Source: Paraspadella gotoi
Taxonomy: Eukaryota > Chaetognatha
Direction of reading: 5' to 3'
DNA: 64,000 bases
NCBI GenBank assembly: GCA_051294375.1
Contig: CM119267.1
Location: forward strand, 9,977,458 to 10,041,457
A model generated the notes under the pieces. The model did not search any database, was not told the DNA's origin, and saw nothing but the letters and a program-made list of their open reading frames with translations. Positions 35,756-47,300 of this stretch are shown in pieces. How positions within the stretch are numbered: the first letter of the stretch is position 1; every line of letters begins with the position of its first letter. Made by a program: the position numbers and the translations under genes.

Positions 35756-38700
35756 ATGATGGGTTTTCGGGGCATATCTGTCTTGTCGACGCAAGTTTTC
35801 CTACTTGCCTGCCTTTCGATTTTGTCCGGTAAGGAAATCTGGGTGTGCTCATCTAGATACAGATACTAATTTGTATTTTTGTGACATTTTCAGAATCTCT
35901 TCGACAGCATGAAGAACGGGTGTCACTTCCAAGAACGGCGAACCGTAGAAAATCTGAAAATCCCACGTTAGATTTTAACTGCACGGGTGAATTTCAATGC
36001 GACAATGGGCGCTGTATACCGTTAGGTTGGAAATGCGACGAAGAAAACGACTGTTTAGGTAGGAATCTGTTAATTTGAACTTATTGTTTTTACAATAAGT
36101 TTAATATTCATATTATTTGATATAAATTAACTTTGTGTCAGCCGGCAGTCATTACTTTTCCACAGAACCCATCTTTTATCCGACACTACACCTTTTGATT
36201 TTAAATTCGAAAAATTAGATAATTCAGACGAAAAAGAATGCGAACATCAAACGTGCACGGCAGAGCAATTTTCTTGCAAGAATGGAAAATGTATCCCCAA
36301 TCGATGGCTGTGTGACGAAGAGAACGACTGTGGCGACAAGTTAGTGCGAATTTCTGTTTTTTTCAGCGAATCCCTCTTTACTTAAGGGTTACCATTTTCT
36401 AGTTCTGACGAGGTACCCACTGAGTGCAAAGCTCGACAGTGCGAAGAAAACCAGTTTCAATGTGAAAACTCGTCCGTCTGCATTCCGACATCGTGGCAAT
36501 GTGATCAACAAAAAGACTGTCGCGACGCCTCCGACGAGAAGAACTGCAATAACCAGACTTGCAGTAGCGAGCAATTCCAGTGCGCGGACGGTCGAAGGTG
36601 ACCTCAATGTTTTCCACAGATTCGGTTCTGTTTTCGTATATATACGCTTTCCCTTTATTCTTTATTTTTCTATCATTTTTATTCTTCCCATTTTTTTCCC
36701 TAGAATTACAGTCAGGGACAAGATAGCTTATTTATTAAATGAATTGATAATTTTTATATTGGTTGTACCAATTTCATAGCATACATCCTTGAATTTTTAT
36801 TAGTTGTATTACGGAACGATGGCGTTGTGACCAAGACAAAGACTGTTTCGATGGATCTGATGAATGGGAATGCCCGAGCCTCGCGTGCAATCCTGACAAC
36901 GAGTTCAAGTGCGCCGACAACTCAAGCTGCATCGTTGATAATTGGAAATGCGATGGAGACGTTGACTGTCAAGGTATAAATTTAGAAATTTCGGTTTATC
37001 AGCATTTTAAATGCTTGCATTTTTTTCGCAGACATGTCCGATGAAGCCGTGGACCTGTGTCAAGAAGAGGGCGAGGAATACACGGCTCCAAAGTCGAGTT
37101 GCGGCGTTAACGAGTTTCAATGCGACAATTTTGAATGCATTCATAAATCTTGGGCCTGCGATGGAGACCCGGATTGTACAGACAAAAGCGACGAAGTTAA
37201 TTGCACTGGTTAGTACTTTTTAGCGACGATCTCGTAACGCTTTTGAGCATAAGTGGCGTAGGCGTCGTCGTTGTCGTCGGCGTTCCAAGTTATCGATCGC
37301 CTTTTTTATGATTAAATTTGGGTGTATGAACCTGAAAATTTATATACAGCTTCTCATCATCGAGGTCCTTTAAATTGGGTGAGGACAGTTATTAAATATG
37401 TTTTGTTTACGTTTTATCAAAACAAACAAATTTCCTTTATTTTTATTTTTATATCTCCTTCTCTTTTCTCTTTTAATTATATGTAGCTCTCTCTCTTTCC
37501 CTTGGCTGATTCATCCGAAAAAAAAAAAACGAGTCTGCAGCTGGCTCTGCAGGGGCTATTTCTTTTTCTCTTCTTTTCTTCTTCTGCTGCTGCCTTTTGA
37601 TTTCTTTTTTTTTTTTCTGGCTGCCTCGCTGCTGCCGCTGCTGATTCGTCCGAAAACGATTTGGCGTCTTTCTTTTTCTCTCTCTCTCTTTCTTTTTTTT
37701 CTCTCTCTCTTCTTTCTCTCTCTCTCTTTCTTTTTCTCTCTCCTTTTCTTTTTCTCTCTCTCTTTCTTTTTCTCTCTTTCTTTCTTTTTCTCTTTCTCTC
37801 TTTTTTTTCTCTCTCTCTCTTTTTTTTTCTCTCTTTCTTTTTCTCTCTCTCTCTTTCTTTTTCTCTCTCTCTCTTTCTCTTTTCTTCCCTCCTTTCCTCT
37901 TCTTTTTCTCTTTCTTTTTTTTTCTCTCTCTCTTTCTTTTCTCTCTCTCTCTTTCTTTTCTCTCTCTCTCTCTCTTTCTTTTTTCTCTCTCTTTCTTTTT
38001 CTCTCTCTCTCTTTCTTTTCTCTCTCTCTTTCTTTTCTCTCTCTCTCTTTCTTTTTCTCTCTCTCTTCTTTTTCTCTCTCTCTTTTTTTCTCTCTTTCTT
38101 TTTCTCTCTCTCTCTTTCTTTTTCTCTCTCTCTTTCTTTTTCTCTCTCTCTCTCTCTTTTTCTCTCTCTTTCTTTTTTCTCTCTCTTTCTTTTTCTCTCT
38201 CTCTCTCTTTCTTTTTCTCTCTTTCTTTTTCTCTCTCTCTCTTTCTTTTCTCTCTCTCTCTTTCTTTTTCTCTCTCTCTCTCTTTCTTCTTTTCTCCTCT
38301 CTCTCTCTTTTTTTTCTCTCTCTCTCTCTTTCTTTTTCTCTCTTTCTTTTTCTCTCTCTTTCTTTTTCTCTCTCTTTCTTTTTCTCTCTCTCTTCTTTTT
38401 CTCTCTCTTTCTTTTTCTCTCTCTTTCTTTCTCTCTCTTTTCTCTCTCTCTTTCTTTTTCTCTCTCTTTCTTTTTCTCTCTCTTTCTTTTTTCTCTCTCT
38501 TTCTTCTTTCTCTCTCTCTTTCTTTCTCTCTCTCTTTCTTTCTCTCTCTTTCTTTCTCTCTCTCTTTTTCACTATTTTTTAATTGATTAATATATAAAAC
38601 GTTTTCCTTTATCAAATTTGATTTTTTGAGTGTCAAAGTTTGTCATGAGTCCATATTTTTTATTTATACAATTGCGACGATCCTTATGCTTTTAAGATTT

Positions 38701-41700
38701 TTGTGATAGATATAGATAAATAGAGAGTGAGATTGGATTGGATAAAACATCTGAAGTGCCTGTACTGTGTGTAGTTTGTAGATCAGGCTCTAGTAAATTC
38801 GGATTATCCCCGCCGTTTGTTACTTTTCCAAATACTGCCCCCGAAGGGGTCTTACAATAAAGAGAGAGGGCCAAAATAATGGACCACTCGGTCATTCTTA
38901 ATAACACCTTTAGTTTTTACCCCATGCTCTTTTGAATTTGGTTCAGATACTTGTACGGAAGAGGAATATCGATGCCGCAACTACATTTGCATCCCTTTGG
39001 CCCGTAAGTGTGACGGGCACCTTGATTGTCAATCGGGAGAGGAAGAGGACGATTGCCCGCGACCCACTGCGGTCTGCGATCAGGCCACCCAATTTGACTG
39101 TTTTGGAAACGGTTCCAAATGTTTAGAAGGTGAGGCAAAGCTAGAATCTGTGTGATTATAACCGGTTATATTCTTCCGCGACAAATTTTTACCGCATGCG
39201 TTCTGATTTTCAGGCATCATCCTTGTTTAAAGAGAGGTAACCATTAACTTATTTCTTTGAAAGCATATGTCACATTGAATTGTTTTTACAAATTCGTTTT
39301 CGTTATTATATTATTACTTATAAAAATAGATTCTAGTTCGTTAATTGATCTGCAACAGTTGATGTTGGTGATTTGATATCTATGATTTACAATTTTCGAA
39401 TTAAACGTCCTCGTTGCTTAATTCCTAACTGATGCTGAAAAAGTGATTCCCCCAAATAGATATCCCTGCTTTATTAGGTATTTTAATGGATATATAAGAA
39501 TTTTTTCTTATCCGTTATCGAACGTCGTGTTGATTGGCTCAGAAGTAGATTCAGTTTATTTTATAATAATTGCGCAATTAAGGTAATTGAAACAAAATTT
39601 CTAATGTGTTTCAGTCGCCAAGTTATGCAATGGCAAAGACGATTGCGGTAATGGAGAAGATGAGGATCGTGGATTCTGCGACAAACCAATCAATGAATGT
39701 CTCTTCAAAAATGCGGGATGCGGTCAAATCTGCGTTGACACAAGAAACAGTTTTTACTGTAAATGTAAACCCGGTTTCAAGGTACAATTAATTTTTCCGG
39801 AATCAAGTTTTATGTTAAAATTTTTTTTTTTAATACATACTTTTCTTAAGTTGCTTGAGGATAATCGAACTTGCGACGATGTTAACGAATGTGAAAATTT
39901 CGGAGCATGTTCTCAAATGTGCAAAAATGTAAAAGGTAGGTTTACTGCTCAGAATTAGATTATTCAATTTTTAAAATTTTTGAAATTCAACATTTTGATA
40001 TAGGGCATTTTAAATGCGATTGCTTACCGGGTTACATACTCGACGGAAACGGAAAGTTTTGCAAAGCAAATGGCACTGAGCATTGGATTATCTTCGCCAA
40101 TAAAAAATCAATACGAGGAATCCATCAGGTGCGTGTTATACGGCGATTAAAACTTTAAATATATACAAAATACATATACAAATATATACAAAATTCTCCC
40201 GTCATTTCTCATTATCAGAATACTGGGTACTACGAGGGCGTCGTCGAGAACCTGAGATCCGCGGTGGGAATGGATTATGATTTCGCGACGAAAACTGTGT
40301 ATTGGTCAGACATGTATCACGCAAGAATATTCAGGTGTCTTATTTAATGTAGCCAGCGCCTAACTAAGAACCAAAATGAATGTAATTTTTTTTCTTCAGT
40401 TCTCCGTTAAAGACGTCATCGCGAAAATTAAAGCGAGAATTAATTTCCGACGTGGGTTCCGTGGACTCGCTCGCCGTTGACTGGATCTACCGCCATTTAT
40501 ATTGGTCCGACTCCACCAAGAACCTTATCTCCGTCGCCACGCTCGAGGGCACGTTCCGGAAGACTCTTTTTTCCGACGAGCTCGACGAACCTCGCGCGAT
40601 CGCCCTTGATCCCGCCAAGGGTTGGATGTACTGGACCGATTGGGGATATTCGCCCAAAATAGAAAAGGCTGGAATGGACGGGTCTAATAGGATGGTACGA
40701 GGAATGTCAACTGTAATCTTTTTAGACAGGCTTTAGTCTTTTTCCTCGTCGTAGGTCGTTGTCAAATCTAATCACGTTCAATGGCCCAACGGACTAGCTC
40801 TTGATTTAGTCAATCAAAGGCTATATTGGGTCGATGCCAAACTGCACACTCTCATGACCGCAGACACCAATGGAAAAGATCTGAAAACGATTTTATCATC
40901 CAGTGCCGACCTAGTACGAATTAAAAATGGTTTTTGACCTTTTGATTTTTTATAATTTTTAAGGCTTAATTTAACATTGTTACTTTTTTACGTAAATCAG
41001 AAACACCCTTTTTCGATTGCCGTCTTTGAAGACACGGTATACTGGACAGACTGGACGACACTCGAAATAAAGTCCATCAACAAGTTTAACGGAGCGAACC
41101 TTACCTTGGTGGGATTATCTCAGTCCACTCCGATGGAGATAAAAGGTGAAACAATTAATTTTACCTCTGACAATTTTCCACTATAAATATTAAATTATTT
41201 TCGTATGTTGCTCACTCAGTGTATCAGCAGCAGGCACAGCCACAAATACCTAATCCATGTGGATCCTCGTGCAGTCACTTGTGCTTAGCGTCGCCTATCG
41301 TCCACGGCAACTCTGCCAAATTTGCCTGTTCCTGTCCCGATGGTCTTCGGCGAGACAAGTCCAACCGCAACTCTTGTCAGATTGCTTCCATCGATGGTAA
41401 TGTTCAAGTTGTAACCAGGATCATAAATTTTTGTTTCCCCGTGCAGATAATTCTGTTGTCGACGGAAACATGATTCCGGCGACAAAGTTTCAAAACTATA
41501 CGTAACAATGTTCCTAAAGTTGCCGTAAAATAACTTCAACGCGGTTGAAAATTCTAGTAAATTTTTCTTCTATACAGAGGTACCAGTCACTTCGTCCCCC
41601 GAACGTTCCACAACGCCGTCTGCTTTGTCATCAACAACTCATTCCAACGTCGACATAAGTGAGATCGCGTCGCCAGATTCTCATCCGGGTCGTGTTGCCG

Positions 41701-42071
41701 GGATCGTCATCGGTGTCATTCTTTTGCTCTTGATCATTGCTGTTGCCGTTAGCTTCTTCATTTGGCGTCAGGTGAGAACTTTTGCTACTTTATTTTATTT
41801 TACTTTACGCATATGACACCAGAGAACCTAAGTTCTCCTACCAATAATTATAATCAATAATTATAAGTATGTATAACTTGTTTTTCAATCTTAGCTGACG
41901 ACGAATCGGAGCATAAAATCATTGAACTTTGATAATCCCGTTTATCGTCGTACTACCGAGTCCGACGACACCTTCAGCCTCGAGAAGCATCAATATCACC
42001 CCGGCGGATCTATCCATTCCTTCGCGTCTTCGATGGAACCGCTCACAGGGTCGGGAAACGAATGCGTATGA
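35756..42071 (+). CDS. VLDLR/LRP8-like lipoprotein receptor (17 exons)
   Basis: Endocytic type I receptor of the LDLR family. Exons: 35756-35828, 35894-36058, 36219-36339, 36403-36597, 36804-36973, 37032-37208, 38947-39129, 39615-39781, 39851-39935, 40004-40128, 40219-40334, 40400-40694, 40755-40913, 41001-41145, 41220-41396, 41578-41771, 41895-42071; 907 residues. A signal peptide (1-25) precedes eight LDLa repeats (about 50-385; e.g. [19 protein letters not shown]). Then come EGF-A and EGF-B ([34 protein letters not shown]), a YWTD beta-propeller ([30 protein letters not shown]), EGF-C, and a Ser/Thr-rich stem. One membrane helix (824-847) is followed by a tail with the endocytosis motif NFDNPVY. 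Eight repeats match VLDLR. The first ATG lies 3 nt after an acceptor CATTCACAG. Intron 6 holds a long polypyrimidine tract. Confidence 0.95.
36712..36779 (-). repeat. inverted copy of the repeat found twice in the USP intron
   Basis: The reverse complement of this stretch closely matches the first ~65 bp of the 108-bp repeats at 46747 and 47071 (ATGAAATTGGTACAACCAAT and onwards). It lies in an intron that splits an LDLa repeat of the receptor gene. Confidence 0.6.
37660..38573 (+). repeat. polypyrimidine (TTTC/TC)n tract, about 0.9 kb
   Basis: Nearly pure T/C on the plus strand with irregular TTTTTCTCTCTCT units. It creates overlapping long spurious frames in several phases (F/L/S on plus, K/R/E on minus). 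It lies in intron 6 of the VLDLR-like gene. Such strand-asymmetric DNA can form triplex or stalled structures. Confidence 0.95.
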
Positions 42072-44396
42072 TTTTGTTTGATACTTCTGCTTTTTTATGG
42101 GATAAGCGTTATTCTTACTCACTAGGTATCTAATTATCATTTATTTCACAAAAAATTTCTCAAGCCATGACAACTTGTAAGGCGGGGCGTTTTGATCATC
42201 AGATCATCACTTCTAATATTGTTTTAAACGCAATCATGAACATTGAACAAGTGATTTAGTGCAATCACATTTTTAATATATGTAAACTTTAGTTCTTTCT
42301 AAAATGTTTGTTCCTCAATTCGTTTAAATATTATTATTTTTTTGAAATGTGATGTCAGAGATTAATCGAATATCTTATCACATTTGCACGTTCCAGGTTT
42401 CTTAGCAATAATTTATGCAAATGATTTACATAATTTTATCGCATCCCAGTCATTTTTTATACCCATGTGCCAAAGTCATTGTTTGTAGTGACTCATTCTT
42501 TTTTATTTCAAGTAAATTTAGATAAATTATGTTATATACAAAGTATACAATGTAGCAGCACTTTTAACAAGAAGGGATTTTTTTATTGTTTGAAGTTACA
42601 TTCTATGATTCTTTTTAATTATCCTCTAGTCTAATTTCTTTTGGCAATATTTCTACTTACCGTTTTATAATAAATTCCTTGCGAAAATAATTTTATACGT
42701 CATTTAAAAAAGTCCAATGAGCTTGAAGAATATTCAAATATCATAGATATTTTAAAAAGAATATAACCATGCCACAGCTAGATATTCAAAACGGATAGTA
42801 TACAGTATTAATGTGGTCCTATTAAAATTTTTAAATGATTACACGATAAATGTCAGGATGTATTTTTTTGCCTTTTTTTATATTTTTGTTCTACTTTTAT
42901 TTTGATTTCATTATATTTAAAAAATATACTTATCCTTACAAAAGTTACTGTTTTCATAACTTGAATAATTTACATGGTGACAATTTTACAAGCGCCGGTA
43001 GAAATACGCTGTCATTTGCAAACCAGTGGTTATTTCATTGATTTTAAAAATTAGTTGAGTAGAACATATTAAAGTCATTTATGTGTTCAAATTTTATTTT
43101 GATCAGTTAAGATATGCCTTGGCAATGAGTGGAGAAAGTTGGCTTGTAAAATCGGGTTTCATTTTCTAACTCACTTTTTTGATTAAATTTTTTTCTTTTA
43201 CTTTCAGTAAGTTTTCTGAAAAAATTTGAAATAAAATAATATTAATATTATTATCTTCTGAAAGCCCTTTCAAATCTAAAGAGAATGACATACTTACAAA
43301 TACTGTAGTATAAAATTTAACCGGCCCGGCTTTAATTTAATTAGGATACTCAAAAACAAGACATCTTTCCAAAAATCAATAGCTGGAGGGTAAATTTAGG
43401 ATTTTTATTAAATTGTGATTTGCTATCTTAAATCTCTTTTTTTCAGGCTCTTTCATGATACTTATATAAATAATAATATTTTATGTTATAATAATTTAAA
43501 CGGGTCATATATTTTAAAAAAAGATTTGAAATTTTAGATAATTAACTTTTAACTCTTCTAATTGAACCAAGGCTGGGCAGCTTAATTTTTATGTTAGAGC
43601 TTTTGTAAGTATATCATTCTCATTTTTTTAAGAGCTTTCTGGGAATATTAATATTGTTAATATATTAATAAATACTTTGTTTAAAAAACAGCTAAAAGTT
43701 TAAAAAAAAAAGAATTTAAAAACAGTGAGTTGGAAAATAAAACCCGATTTTACAAGCCAACTTTCTCCACTCATTGCCAAGGCATATCTTAACTGATCAA
43801 TATAAAATTTGAACACATAAATGACTTTAATATGTTCTACTCAACTAATTTTTAAAATCAATGAAATAACCACTGGTTTGCAAATGACAGCGTATTTCTA
43901 CCGGCGCTTGTAAAATTGTCACCATGTATTAAGTTATGAAAAAAATAATTTTTGAATGCTTATGAAAGCCTTTTGCACTAAAATTTGGGAGGTTCAAAGA
44001 AACATTTTGTCCGTTTGGAGTGACATCTGACGAGTGTTTTCTCGCATCAGACCCTTACCACGCTTCCCCCAGAAAAACCTCTTTCAGTAAGTTAGTGGAT
44101 TTTTAACCAATCAGACGAGCCTGCACCTACCGCCGGCCATTCACGTCATCTATTATTATATTTCGCATAAACAAGGAACATGTGAATCGTCCCTCGCGTC
44201 GTTGGACTCCAATACAATAAACTGACACACGACTGATTTCAAATCGCATGGTTTTTTAATGGTGACATCGTGATCTTTAGAATCCGGCATGCACTGAGCC
44301 TTTTGAATATCGGTAATAAATTCGTATACCTTGATCGACCCGCGCTTTTCGCTCCGCTAATTCGCGGGTCCGCGCGACGACGTAAGGGGAAGTGCG
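42072..44396. other. AT-rich intergenic region containing a foldback element
   Basis: It separates the VLDLR-like stop from the USP start. Most of 42951-43940 is a foldback element. The rest is AT-rich with no supported gene. The last 250 bp is GC-richer and likely holds the USP promoter and 5'UTR. Confidence 0.5.
42951..43940. mobile_element. foldback/MITE element with ~220-bp inverted arms
   Basis: The left arm 42951-43180 and right arm 43723-43940 are near-perfect inverted complements (for example CATGGTGACAATTTTACAAG on the left and its complement on the right). A ~540-bp AT-rich middle has no coding capacity. The arms would form a very long hairpin. High arm identity suggests recent insertion or gene conversion. 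The family is unknown. Confidence 0.85.
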
Positions 44397-47300
44397 ATGC
44401 CGGCGCAAGCCTGCGAAACCTTATGCCTCCCGGTCGTCGATTCGCTACGGGCATCGCTCGCCAAAGATGGCGTATTGAATCGAACCTGGAACGGCGCTAC
44501 AACATCCGGTAAGAGACATAAGCCGTCTAATTCCTATTTATTGATTTAATATTCAATTTACTCTGAATTATGTTCCCCAATTGTAGACGAGTTACACGGA
44601 TTTCTGCAATCAACTTCTTCGAAGAGCATCTTGTCTGAAAAAATTGAGTTTGCGCCCCCGACTAGCGAGGACACTTCGAGTCCTTATGATGGTCTGAAGC
44701 TGAAGTACCGCGTTCCGACTCCAGCCACTAAAGCAGGTAGCTTTTCACAACGCTGTAAGACAGACATACCGGTCGAAAGGTGACTTATGCGAAGTTGTTC
44801 CCAGAATACAGAAGGCTTCATTTTATAATATTAGGTACCCCTTTTTTGCGACCAGAATCATGAAAATTTACATATAGAGTCCTAATGACAATATAAATGG
44901 AACTATCGAGGCGAATTTTTATATTCAACCCCTGACAAGAGATACACGGCCCTGGGGGTGGCTCCCTGGGGGGCCTAAAAAAGATAAAAATTTTTTAAAA
45001 ATTTTTTAAAATTGATTAGTAGCATCAGATGCATTGACGTTTTAAACATATTGAAAACTTATCAATTTTAGTTCAAAAATGTTTTTTTTATAATTAAGCA
45101 ATAAGCATGGTTTGAAGATGCATGGTTCATCGTTTTATTTCCAATTTTCCCAAATTATTCCAAATCTGACTTGAACTGCTGATGTTCATGAAGCTGAAAG
45201 GTAAATTAATATTTTTGTGGTAATAAACACGTTTTTGTGGAAGTGTAAACGTCTATGCAACTGTTCCAAACAAAAATAATGAATAGTTCTATTTGTATTC
45301 ATATCGGGATCGTTCATACCAAATTTCAATAAATTTTATCCAGTATTTTTCTTGGAACTGGTAATATGAAGCCTTCTGTACTCGCTGCTCAACAAGAATG
45401 AGCACTGATCAACTGTTACTAAATGTGATTATTTTAAACAAATAACCTTCATCATATTTTCTTCATAAATCACGAAGAATTTTTATTAAACACTTTATAC
45501 GAACGTTCAAAACGGTATTCTCTTGCTTATCAGAGATTGAAAAGGAACATTACCGTTTTATTATTTTGGTAAATATGCATTCATTGTTGAAAGTTATTAT
45601 ATACATTTAATCATATTTCTTGCTGTTTAGTAATATTGCCACAAAAAATATGCTATTTTTCCGTCTCTAGATACGATGCTGATCAGTGGCGGCGCTGCGT
45701 TGCAACCCTCCACCTCCAAGTCTCCGACGCCCAGCATCGGATCCGGGATCTCATCTGTTTCCTCTAATTCGGTTTCGCCTTCCGTCGGACGACCCAAGGG
45801 GGAAGAGCTTCCCGAGCCAAAGCATTGCCTTTGCCCCCCGGAAAAAGTTAACGTCAGGTTGGTTCCTTGTTTTTTTTTTACCAAAAATAATAACTCTGAA
45901 GTCAGAATTTATGTAATGCATGTAACGGTAAAGTCAATAGGATAATGCTTATTTCTATAAATAAAAATCTTAAAAGTATAGTGATCTCGCCTGACGTTAT
46001 TATCAAAAAAATTAATAAAAAAATTAGGAAAAAAAGATTTATTGATACGATTATGAACTATTGATATAATAATAATTAATTAATAAAATAATAATTTATT
46101 GATGTAATAGTAATTTATTGATGTAATAGTAATTTATTGATGTAATAGTAATTTATTGATGTAATAATAATTTATTGATGTAATAATAATTTATTGATGT
46201 AATAATAATTTATTGATGTAATAATAATTTATTGATGTAATAATAATTTATTGATGTAATAATAATTTATTGATGTAATAATAATTATTGATGTAATAAT
46301 AATTATTGATGTAATAATAATTATTGATGCGATAATAGTTATTCATTGTAAATAAAATAAATGCGTGTATGAGGGAGAGAGCGATATATAATTAAAAGTT
46401 TTCAAACAAGTGACAGCGAAGGAGAAAAAGAGAGAACGATATATAATTAAAATATAATTCATAATAATTTTTATTTAAAATTGTTTTATAAATAAAATAT
46501 AAACATGCATGTTGTAATATAAAAATATGAATCTAAAAGATCTTGCCGATTAGAAGCTATATCTAAATTTTTAGCTTATGATTACACATTTTTACAATTT
46601 TTAATTGTAAAAAAGCGTGACGACGATAATGACGACGACGGTCACAAAGAAGCAGAAGCGAACCAATATCACGCCAAGACTGGCTTAAGCTCGTCTGGCG
46701 AGATAAAAATAAAGAATTAAATAAAGTTCTTAATTTCCAGAAACCTATGAAATTGGTACAACCAATATAAAAATTATCCATTCATTTAATAAATAAGCTA
46801 TCTTGCCCCTGACTTTGGACAGGCTTTGGTGGTTTAAGGCCTCCATCACTCTTACAAGATAATTACATAGCAGGTCCCTGCAAGCTTTCAATCAAGACTC
46901 TCTCACAGTCCCGTTTATTTACTCCCAGATTACCTGGCTTCCCTATCAATGAAGTGGAAAATATTTCAAAGACTGTTTCAATTGTATGAAAAGACCACTC
47001 CCTTAAGTATTAGATCGGGGAATACTTATTGTACTCCGCACTAGCATCAAAATACAAGGAGCTGAATTTTATGAAATTGGTACAACCAATATAAAAATTA
47101 TCCATTCATTTAATAAATAAGCTATCTTGCCCCTGACTTTGGACAGGCTTTGGTGGTTTAAGGCCTCCATCACTCTTATATATCATCGACGGCAACTACA
47201 ACAACAACAAAAACCAACTTTGCATCATATTTTGTTAGAAGTTGAAATCATTAGCTTAACTGAATAAATAAAATCTCGCCAATATTACGAAAACAACCAT

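Noticed and set aside
37398-38636. Very long open frames on both strands (F/L/S-rich plus, K/R/E-rich minus, up to 394 codons)
   Set aside because: They are by-products of the T/C repeat, which has no stop codons in several frames at once. They have no domain and sit inside an intron.
46065-46345. CRISPR-like array
   Set aside because: Units are contiguous without spacers and the genome is animal, so it is a minisatellite.
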